Origin: Clostridia bacterium
GTDB taxonomy: Bacteria > Bacillota > Clostridia > Oscillospirales > Acutalibacteraceae
DNA: 5,324 nt
Direction: 5' to 3'
Assembly: GCA_017442445.1 (NCBI GenBank)
Contig: JAFRZS010000082.1
Span: 1 to 5,324, forward strand
Below the pieces are notes generated by a model, which was not told the origin of the DNA, ran no database searches, and saw nothing but the letters and a program-made list of their open reading frames with translations. This document shows positions 1-5,324 of this stretch, piece by piece. How positions within the stretch are numbered: position 1 is the first letter of the stretch; each line of letters starts with the position of its first letter. The translations under genes were made by a program, and so were the position numbers.

Positions 1-198
1 ATTTATTGTATAGCTTCCTCCGGGGACATATGTTGTTCCTGAACCGTCTCTTTCGGAGTTCCAGTTTTTGAATGTACTGCCTTCTTTTGTAGGCTTAACC
101 GAACTGAGAATCAATGTGGTTCCAAATACCTTGGTCTGTGAATCCGGAGCACCTGTACCGCCGTTTGCATCAAACTTTACCTCCCAGGTATTGATTGT
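1..198 (-). repeat. InlB-type repeat R11 (subtype B), cut by the window edge
   Basis: Residues 1709-1774: TINTWEVKFDANGGTGAPDS, QTKVFGTTLILSSVKPTKEG, STFKNWNSERDGSGTTYVPG, GSYTIN, then the window ends. GTGAP, QTK, LSS and PGGSYT mark subtype B. The usual GYTFxGW is changed to GSTFKNW (Trp1754). The last roughly 8 residues, up to the LYAxW signature, should lie just beyond the left edge, so the array or a later domain continues there. Confidence 0.88.
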
Positions 199-3100
199 CC
201 AATGCGCATACAGTGTGTGGTTATCTGTCATTGTTACAAGTGTATCTGCAGTTACCTGAGTTCCGCCTTCCTTTTCTGTAAACCAACCTTCGAATGTGTA
301 ACCTGTTTTTGTAGGTGACGGTAATGTGCCGTATGTACTTGCATAAGTTACTGTCTTACTTGCAGTCGATGTTGTACCGCCGTTTGCATCAAAATATACT
401 GTGTAGGTATTGGTTGTAAATTTGAGAGTTACTGTTCTTTCGCCCTCATCATTCATTGTTCCGGAAAGTGCGTTTGAACCTTCCCTTATGAAAGTTTTTC
501 CTGCAGCAACCTTAACATCATTAATCTCAAAGGTAGAGCCATAAGGATGTTTTTCATAATAGTCATTTACATCATCTGCAACCTTTACGCCGTTTACATA
601 GACGTCAACAGTCGCATAGGCTCCCAGATCTTCAGAAAGAACACCGTCAAGTAATCCCTTTATATTGAGGTAATTCTCATTTATCGTCCACAGTGCATAG
701 AGGGTTTGATTTGCAGTAAGACTTACTCTGGTTGATGATGTTATATGTGTTCCGCCACTTGTCTCAGTATACCAACCTGCAAAGGTATAACCTGTTCTTG
801 TAGGTGTCGGAAGAGTGCCGTAGGTACCATTATACCTTACAGTCTTGCTTGCAGTATCACAAGCACCGCCGTTTGCATCAAAGGTCACAGTATATTCATT
901 TGCCGTCCAGCGTGCATAAAGTGTTACTGACTCATTTGCAGTATAACTGTCACCCGGTTGATATTCCACAGCACCGCTTGAAGAAGTTGCCCAGCCTAAG
1001 AATGTATATCCTGTATGTGTAGGTTCTACGTTGCTTAAGGTAAGTGCAACATCATGCGTTTTGGTCTGTGCTGACGGTGCTCCTGTACCGGTATTTGCAT
1101 CATATGAAACAGTATATGTGTTTGCTGTCCAATGTGCATAGAGGGTATGGTCATTGTCTGCAGTAACTCTTGTTTCCGCTGTCTTTTCAAGGTTTGATAC
1201 AGTAAACCAACCTTCAAATGTGTAACCCTCTCTTGTGGGAGTCGGTAATGTGCCGTAGGTGCTGTTGTAGGTTACTGTTTTACTCGGAGTATCACAAATA
1301 CCGCCCTCTGCATTGACATTGAAATATACTGTGTATGTGTTCGCAGTCCATTGTGCATAAAGTGTATGATTGCTTGCAGTATTAACAACTGTTGTATTTG
1401 TTACCTTTGTACCGCCGCTTGCAGATGTGTACCAGCCTGCAAAAGTATAACCTGTTCTTGCTGATACCGTTGGCAATGTACCATAAGCACTGTCGTAAGT
1501 TACAGTTATGCTCGACGGATTTGTTCCTCCTCCGTTAGCATCGAACGAAACCGTATAATTTATCGGTCTCCATACTGCATAGAGAGTCTGTGCTGTATTA
1601 GGTACTGTATAGCTTGTTGTGTATTCTGCGGTAGTTGCGTTCGAGCTTGTTGCCCAACCGATATGCTCATATCCTACTGCAGTCATTTTATAAGGTTCCT
1701 TGGTAAGATCTACTGTTGAACCGATTGTAAGATTTTGATGTGTCGAGACAGTAAAACCGCCTGTAATTGTAATTCCCTGGGGATTCCTGTGGAAATATAT
1801 ATCAACTATAGCAGACTCCCACATTGCATAAAGAGTATGGTCACTTGCCGTTGATACAACGGTAGTTGCCGTTACTTTGGTTCCGCCTGATGCCGCTGTA
1901 TACCAACCTACAAAGTTGTATCCGTTTCTTGTCGGTGTAGGCAATGTGCCGTAAGCACTGTCATAAGTTACGGTCTTACTTGCAGTCGGTGTTGTGCCTC
2001 CGTTGGCATCAAATGTTACTGTGTAAGTATTTGCAGTCCACTGTGCATAAAGTGTCTGTGCTTTGGTGATTGATACATTTGTATCCTCTGTTATCTGTGT
2101 ACCGCCTGATGTGGCTGTAAACCAACCCTTGAACGTGTAACCCGTTCTTGTCGGTATCGGCAATGTGCCGTATTTTTCTGTGTATGTGACAGTTTTACTT
2201 GCAGTCGGTGTTGTACCTCCGTTTGCATTGAATGTAACTGTATAGGTACCTTTTTGCCATACAGCATAAAGAGTTACTGTTGCACCGGGGATATTAGTAA
2301 TGTTCTTAACCGACTGTGCATTGGTGTAGGTCGCCGTAGTTGCACCCTTTGTTTTTGACCAACCCTTAAATACATAACCGGGTCTTGTGTAAGCATTTGA
2401 GGTCAATGCCTTGGATTCGCCGAAATAATGCGTTGATGTTGCAGTTGAACCTGCAGTTAACGGCAATGTTCCGACTTCAACTATTCTGACATCCTTGAAT
2501 GTATGTGTCTCACCTGCAATATTAACATCGAAACGCAATTCATATGTTCCCGTTATTGTCGGTGTAAATGTAAAGTTATTTGAATCCATGTGAACGTGGG
2601 TAGACCCTGTTCTGAGGAATGCCTGAACCTGTGAAGAGTTGCCCCATGCTCCCGATGTTGTGCAATAGAAACGGTACTGTTTTCCTGCCGTCAGGTCAAA
2701 TGTCTGTCCTGACTGGTTGAAATAGTGATAAGTTTCACCGCTTGAATTATTATTAGTCATCGTAACAGTTCTGTTTGAAACAGAATATGTCGATGTATCA
2801 CCCTTACTTACTTTTGAAGTACCGATATTTTTATCAAGTGCGGGTACAAGGTTAAAGCTATCGTGATACTCTATTTTATAACTACTCTTTGTGCCCGGTG
2901 CATTTTCTGCAGGGCCTACATAGATATAGTCAATTACAACTTTACCCGTTTTGCCTTCTTCATTCTCTAAATTTACCCACTGAAATCTTGCAGAGGTCAT
3001 ATAATCAGCTGCAACCAATTCATCTGACAGATCAGCCTGTAAGGTATAATATGTATCATCCTGAAATGTAGTCGGGAACGGAATTACGGCAGGATCAGTA

Positions 3101-5324
3101 TTATATAAGTCTTCATTGGTGTTATTCGCATATAAGTACAGACCCATATTAACTCCGTCTTTGACCTTCATATTCTGAGTCTTTAATCTGACCTGAACAA
3201 TATCACCCGAATTGGTGTAGTATTTCAGACAGTTAGCTGTCGAGACATAAGCCCAATTTTCATCATTAGGCTTGAAAGTTGCCACAATGGTTCCGTCCGA
3301 AACAGAAACATCAGATATCGTATTTCCGTTGGTGTACCATGTTCCTTCAGTTGATAACTCGTGTTCTCTATATCCGCTCTCGTCATACTTACGGTCACCA
3401 TAGGCTTCTGATGTGTAGCGACGCTCAGCCTCCTCGTCATTTGTGAAATCGAAGAAAAGACTATTCTTATATGTGGACGGAGCCTTGTTAGGAGTTCCGA
3501 TGTAAATATAGTCAAGCGAGAATGTTTTTCCCGTATTACTATTGAACGGGTCAATACGGACTTTCGTAAGAATTTTTCCTTCTTCACTTGAAGGAATGGT
3601 AAATTTAATGGTTGAAAATTCACCATCAACATAAGTTTCTGTTCTTGTTCCTGTTATACGCTTATCACTTGAAAATGTAGTTGCATCGGTTGTTGTGTAG
3701 AATACCTGTGTAGTCGGTTCAGAATTTGCGCCGAGAGTAGTTTTGAGTCGGATCTCAATAATATCTCCGCTCTTTACAAGATGATTAAAATTATTTTTAT
3801 TATAGATATAGGGGTCATCACCTGAAGTAACACCGTTGATTATGCTGTTTTCGGTATCAGCTGTTAAAGTTACCGTGTTTGCAGTCCAGTTTGAAAGTTC
3901 ACCTGCAGCATCACCGTAGAAATGGATTATCTGCTGTGAAGTAACGATTTGCCATACTGCATAGAGAGTTATCGACGAGTCTGCAGTATAGCTTGCTCCC
4001 GGAGCATATGAAACTGTAGTTGCAGTACTTGATGTACCCCAACCCAAGAATGCATAACCGTCTCTTGTCGGTTTGGTTGAACTGAGTGTCAGAGCCGTTC
4101 CGAATTTTTTTGTCTGTGCTGCCGGTGCGCCCGTACCTCCGTTTGCATTGTAACTTATTGTGAATGTAGCATCCTTTTCAAAAACAGGATAACCTCCGTT
4201 GACACCGTCGTTGTCCATATAATAAACTGTTCCGTTAGCATTAAGTGTTGATGTTGCAGCACTGTTGGGATAACCGTAAGTTTTCAGCGTATCCGCCGCA
4301 ACAGCAGATCCATTCGGTGACGGTGCGGCTGAGCTTGAGCCAACAACTTTATAGGTATTTATAGTATAGCTTTTAGTACAATCACTGCCTGCTGTATTAT
4401 TTCTGCCTATTATACCACCAATATATATAGAATTTGTACTCGAGAGAGTACCTGCAAAATATGAATATTTGACTTCAGCAGCAGCGTTATTCAAGTAACC
4501 AATAATACCACCGCAAGTCGCAGACGATGCGTTGCTTGTGACTGTTACTCCCTGAACATAGCAATGTGAAACTTTAGTAGCCGTTCCGTTCGCTGTTCCG
4601 ATAAGGCCTCCGGCATATCGAACCTGATTGGTTGTTGCTACTTCACCATTTCTTGCAAAACAGTTCTGAACAGTAACTCCTTGTGCATATCCTATCAAAG
4701 CACCAACACCAAATGCTGCTGAGTCATTTCTAGTATAACCGTTTTTAACTGTGAAGCCATCGATTCCGACATTTTTAATTGTGCCACTGTATGCACGACC
4801 GAATAAACCACAATTTCGGAATGTGGTATTTGCCTGCACTGTCAATCCCTTGATGGTGTGCCCATCACCATCAAAAGTACCTTCAAAATATAAGTTGTCT
4901 GCAGCACCGCTACCGATAGGTGTCCAGTTGTATCCGGTAAGATCAATATCAACAGTCAATTTATATGTGATATTTTTCATATGGTTCGTTGTTTCGTTGA
5001 TACCTGCATTAACCTGCTTTGCCAACCATGCAAGCTCGGCTGCAGTATCTATAGTATATGTCTTATCGGAAACAGGGTTTCCTGTCATGGGAGCTGCTGT
5101 TGAACCATCCAAGTTACTTACTGTTTCCTCCTGTTCAGTAACAACAAATTCCTCTTCTTGTTGATTAGTAGTTGCAGATGTGTCTTTATCCTCCTGACCA
5201 AGGCTTTCGACAAATCCGTCAACTGAATCTGCGATTTTCTGACTTACGCTTTCAATCATTTCAGCGATTGAGTCAACCATCGGTTTGACGGGCGCAGATG
5301 TAATCAGCATACATACTGAAAGAA
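1..5324 (-). CDS. Giant multi-repeat cell-surface protein (GLUG + InlB B-type repeats), partial at both ends
   Basis: An uninterrupted minus-strand frame of 1774 codons fills the window, and every codon was checked for in-frame stops. The order seen is: signal-peptide tail, amphipathic helix, acidic linker, GLUG beta-helix region, one InlB-type repeat, three beta-sandwich-like domains, then ten InlB-type repeats interrupted by one 90-residue domain. Repeats of this kind (Pfam Flg_new / TIGR02543 List_Bact_rpt) are known from secreted and wall-attached proteins such as internalins of Firmicutes, and GLUG motifs from bacterial surface proteins. The protein is very rich in Thr, Ser, Gly, Asn, Tyr and Val and poor in Cys, as expected of an exported beta-rich fibre. 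I infer an adhesin or surface-layer-associated role; no catalytic motif was found. The true start and any anchor (LPXTG, SLH or dockerin) lie outside the window. Regulation cannot be seen. The coding call is near certain; the function is tentative. Confidence 0.96.
199..417 (-). repeat. InlB-type repeat R10 (subtype A)
   Basis: Residues 1636-1708, 73 residues: TTNTYTVYFDANGGTTSTAS, KTVTYASTYGTLPSPTKTGY, TFEGWFTEKEGGTQVTADT (Trp1680) and HTLYAHW. It is a regular subtype A unit that resumes the array after the inserted domain. Confidence 0.93.
418..687 (-). other. 90-residue domain inserted in the InlB repeat array
   Basis: Residues 1546-1635, between R9 and R10. Landmarks are NYLNIKGLLDGVLSEDLGAY, ATVDVYVNGVKVADDVNDYY, HPYGSTFEINDVKVAAGKTF, ALSGTMNDEGERTVTLKF. 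It lacks the GW and LYAxW signatures and is richer in Asp, Glu and Lys than the repeats. The TVDVYVNG and FEINDVKVAAGKTF strands suggest a small beta-sandwich. I have a general memory of similar segments in large clostridial surface proteins but cannot name a family. It begins and ends at repeat boundaries, as expected of a module insertion. Confidence 0.7.
688..906 (-). repeat. InlB-type repeat R9 (subtype A, cysteine-containing)
   Basis: Residues 1473-1545: TANEYTVTFDANGGACDTAS, KTVRYNGTYGTLPTPTRTGY, TFAGWYTETSGGTHI (Trp1517) and QTLYALW. Its Cys1487 sits at the same repeat position as Cys1343 of R7 ((I/A)CDT). It is followed by the non-repeat domain. Confidence 0.93.
907..1128 (-). repeat. 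InlB-type repeat R8 (subtype B)
   Basis: Residues 1399-1472, 74 residues: TANTYTVSYDANTGTGAPSA, QTKTHDVALTLSNVEPTHTG, YTFLGWATSSSGAVEYQPGD (Trp1444), SYTANESVTLYARW. It is the clearest partner of R1, with the same GTGAP, QTK, LTLS, FLGW, TSS and PGxSYTA elements. Confidence 0.93.
1129..1347 (-). repeat. InlB-type repeat R7 (subtype A, cysteine-containing)
   Basis: Residues 1326-1398: TANTYTVYFNVNAEGGICDT, PSKTVTYNSTYGTLPTPTRE, GYTFEGWFTVSNLEKTAETR (Trp1372) and HTLYAHW. It has a two-residue expansion of the NANGG turn (NVNAEGG) and a Cys at 1343. The SGGT loop is replaced by SNLEKTAET. Confidence 0.92.
1348..1569 (-). repeat. InlB-type repeat R6 (subtype A)
   Basis: Residues 1252-1325, 74 residues: RPINYTVSFDANGGGTNPSS, TYDSAYGTLPTVSARTGYTF, AGWYTSASGGTKV (Trp1297) and HTLYAQW. 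It shares DSAYGTLPT and ASGGTKV with R4, its equivalent near the start of the neighbouring triplet. Confidence 0.93.
1570..1818 (-). repeat. InlB-type repeat R5 (diverged, B-like)
   Basis: Residues 1169-1251, 83 residues and so longer than its neighbours. The first half is unusual (IVDIYFHRNPQGITITGG, then THQNLTIGSTVDLTKEPYKM) and lacks the NANGG turn. The second half is recognisable: GYEHIGWATSSNATTAEY (Trp1223), SYTVPNTAQTLYAVW. GWATSS and the ATTAEY segment place it with subtype B. It splits the four A repeats R3, R4, R6 and R7 into two pairs. Confidence 0.82.
1819..2037 (-). repeat. InlB-type repeat R4 (subtype A)
   Basis: Residues 1096-1168, 73 residues: TANTYTVTFDANGGTTPTAS, YDSAYGTLPTPTRNGYNF, VGWYTAASGGTKV (Trp1140) and HTLYAMW. 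The consecutive TANTYTV start follows directly on the preceding W, so repeats abut with no linker. It is closest in protein and DNA to R3 and R6. Confidence 0.94.
2038..2247 (-). repeat. InlB-type repeat R3 (subtype A)
   Basis: Residues 1026-1095: TYTVTFNANGGTTPTASKTV, then YGTLPIPTRTGYTFKGWFT (Trp1067), SGGTQITEDTNV and TLYAQW. Subtype A is marked by TASKTVTY, YGTLPTPTR, GW(F/Y)T and SGGT. Its first half is nearly the same at DNA level as R4: a 20-base match at 2195..2214 recurs at 1976..1995, exactly 219 bases away. Confidence 0.93.
2257..2460 (-). repeat. InlB-type repeat R2 (degenerate subtype B), start of main array
   Basis: Residues 955-1022. The first strand lacks the usual NANGG turn (it reads LTAGSTATSTHYFGESKALT), but the second half is clear: AYTRPGYVFKGWSKT (Trp988), ATYTNAQSVKNIT and TVTLYAVW. 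The ALT before the Arg-Pro-Gly-Tyr loop and the ATTATY segment link it to subtype B. It follows domain D3 without a visible linker. Confidence 0.75.
2461..2889 (-). other. Third jelly-roll-like domain D3 (CBM-like)
   Basis: Residues 812-954. It runs YKIEYHDSFNLVP, then YSVSNRTVTMTN (846-857), ETYHYFNQSGQTFDLTAGKQ, YRFYCTTSGAWG (883-894), VQAFLRTGST and FTPTITGTYELRFDVN (919-934), and ends FKDVRIVEVG (942-951). The sequence phe-x-leu-thr-ala-gly-lys-x-tyr-x-phe followed later by TGTYELRFDVN and a closing (h)xDVRhhE strand matches the usual layout of jelly-roll carbohydrate-binding-like domains (CBM4/9/16/22-like). The match is by eye only. D3 is not obviously a copy of D1 or D2. It has a single Cys (887). 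Confidence 0.55.
2890..3480 (-). other. Beta-sandwich-like domain D2 ending in DYIYVG
   Basis: Residues 615-811. It starts with LFFDFTNDEEAERRYTSEAYG (622-642, an aromatic-rich first strand and Tyr-rich loop), continues with GTWYTNGNTISDVSVSDGTI, SGDIVQVRLKT (705-715), LYLYANN, TYYTLQADLSDEL, SARFQWVNLENEEGKTGKV and VIDYIYVGP (796-804). It is a longer copy of D1, with an extra N-terminal stretch of roughly 50 residues and a longer middle. Exposed aromatic residues (Trp, Tyr, Phe) are compatible with sugar stacking, but that is inference. D1 and D2 look like an old tandem duplication, since they are diverged throughout and only core motifs align. Confidence 0.6.
3481..3951 (-). other. Beta-sandwich-like domain D1 ending in DYIYIG
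   Basis: Residues 458-614. Landmarks are GELSNWTANTVTLTAD (474-489), SGDIIEIRLKT (518-528), VFYTTTD near 540 and TFSLDYIYIGTP (600-611). Alternating hydrophobic and polar residues suggest an all-beta fold. The hydrophobic-D-Y-I-Y-hydrophobic-G ending is typical of jelly-roll or carbohydrate-binding-like modules, where the last strand is followed by a Pro-containing linker. It is clearly related to the next domain, which shares SGDIhhhRLKT and DYIYhG (h = hydrophobic). Compared with D2 it has a shortened start (HFYGDAAGEL in place of FFDFTNDEEA). Glycan binding is inference from the fold-like pattern, and I cannot assign a CBM family. Confidence 0.6.
3952..4167 (-). repeat. InlB-type repeat R1 (subtype B), separate from the main array
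   Basis: Residues 386-457, about 72 residues: TFTISYNANGGTGAP, then QTKKFGTALTLSS, PTRDGYAFLGW (Trp428), YAPGASYTADSSITLYAVW. This is the Listeria-Bacteroides repeat fold (InlB B-repeat, Flg_new). It belongs to what I call subtype B, marked by GTGAP, QTK, LTLSS, a GW followed by (A/G)TSS, and PGxSYT. It sits alone between the GLUG region and the beta-sandwich domains, about 500 residues before the rest of the array, and probably acts as a rigid spacer. Confidence 0.9.
4171..5064 (-). other. GLUG-motif beta-helix region (about five units)
   Basis: Residues 87-384. It opens with TYTIDTAAELAWLAKQVNAG, the usual lead-in (IDTAxELAWLA) of GLUG proteins, then has DIDLTGYNWTPIG and FEGTFDGDGHTIKGLTV. 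Units follow with the pattern G-hydrophobic-hydrophobic-G then I/V-x-N/K-C/V: GLFGRAYSGTIKNVGI near 172-187, GALIGYAQGVTVQNC near 207-221, GGLIGTANGTATKVSHC near 238-254, GGIIGYLNNAAAEVKYSY near 271-288, and GGIIGRNNTAGSDCTKSY near 302-319. It closes with YYMDNDGVNGGYPVFE, the NGGYPV ending common after GLUG blocks. GLUG repeats (Pfam PF07581) are predicted to form a right-handed beta-helix in surface proteins, including some IgA1 peptidases. No protease motif is present here. Confidence 0.88.
5065..5292 (-). other. N-terminal amphipathic helix and acidic linker
   Basis: Residues 11-86. Residues 15-42 (MVDSIAEMIESVSQ and following) place hydrophobic residues at 16, 19, 23, 26, 30, 37 and 41, close to a 3-4 heptad pattern with acidic and polar residues on the other face. 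This suggests an amphipathic helix or short coiled coil. Residues 43-86 are low-complexity and rich in Glu, Asp, Thr and Gln (for example NQQEEEF and EQEET), so probably disordered. Together they look like a spacer between the signal peptide and the first folded region. No family was recognised. Confidence 0.55.
5293..5322 (-). other. C-terminal tail of a probable Sec signal peptide
   Basis: The first visible residues, LSVCMLITSA followed by PVKP, are hydrophobic with small residues at the end, like the h-region and cleavage zone of a Sec signal peptide. The next 75 residues are polar and acidic, consistent with a mature N-terminus. A cut after TSA would put Pro at +1, which is unfavourable, so the exact site is unclear. 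The positively charged n-region and the start codon must lie beyond the right edge. An export signal also fits the surface-type domains that follow. Confidence 0.6.

Noticed and set aside
68..259. Short plus-strand frame antisense to R10/R11
   Set aside because: Composition-driven shadow of the repeat coding sequence. The same holds for the short frames at 745..930, 804..1022, 1035..1217 and 2889..3071.
1..2460. Regularly spaced DNA repeats suggesting a CRISPR array
   Set aside because: The period is about 219 bases, the similarity spreads across the whole unit, and all units are in one open frame encoding InlB-type repeats.
3349..3363. HELST at residues 654-658 as a zinc protease motif, suggested by GLUG occurrence in IgA1 peptidases
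   Set aside because: The fifth position is Thr rather than His, so it is not HExxH, and no other metalloprotease feature is nearby.
3225..3632. 135-codon minus-strand frame starting at 3632
   Set aside because: It is out of frame with the long gene, which encodes recognisable D1/D2 domain sequence across the same bases. The shadow product is Arg/Leu/Ser-rich with no family features.
4171..5064. GLUG region as a leucine-rich repeat or pectate-lyase catalytic domain
   Set aside because: The spacing and the GxxG...(N)C units match GLUG motifs. No leucine-rich periodicity or lyase catalytic residues could be recognised.
4751..5164. 137-codon plus-strand frame
   Set aside because: It lies antisense to the GLUG region and acidic linker, which carry clear motifs. 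The plus-strand product shows no recognised domain and no convincing ribosome binding site.
5308..5310. ATG codon (minus strand) at residue 5 as the start of the gene
   Set aside because: No purine-rich ribosome binding site precedes it in the visible bases, it would leave almost no signal peptide, and the frame stays open to the window edge. The true start is more likely upstream.

Overview
The whole window is one coding region read on the minus strand. In a single frame (codons at 3k-2..3k) there are 1774 consecutive sense codons and no stop. The frame runs off both ends of the window, so the N-terminal tip lies beyond the right edge and the C-terminus beyond the left edge. There is no intergenic sequence, RNA gene, promoter, terminator or mobile element. 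Residue numbers below count from the first complete codon (5322..5320 = residue 1).

The product is a very large exported, modular, multi-repeat protein. From N- to C-terminus: the tail of a probable signal peptide (1-10); an amphipathic helix and an acidic linker (11-86); a GLUG-type beta-helix region (87-384); one InlB B-type repeat (386-457); two related beta-sandwich-like domains that each end in a DYIY(I/V)G signature (458-614 and 615-811); a third jelly-roll-like domain (812-954); then an array of ten more InlB-type (Listeria-Bacteroides, Flg_new) repeats of about 73 residues, interrupted once by a 90-residue domain of another kind (1546-1635). The last repeat is cut by the left edge.

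The architecture (signal peptide, GLUG, InlB-type repeats, carbohydrate-binding-like modules), the codon usage and a GC content near 40% in the lines I counted suggest a low-GC Gram-positive anaerobe of the Clostridia, such as a gut or rumen Ruminococcus/Eubacterium relative. This is inference, as no taxonomic marker gene is present. The likely role is a cell-surface adhesin or surface-layer-associated protein whose repeats form a stalk and whose beta-sandwich modules bind glycan or matrix. No enzymatic active site was recognised.

The least expected structure is in the repeat array. Two repeat subtypes, here called A and B, alternate with a period of three (B-A-A, B-A-A, B-A-[extra domain]-A, B). 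This suggests the array grew by duplication of a triplet of about 220 residues rather than of single repeats.
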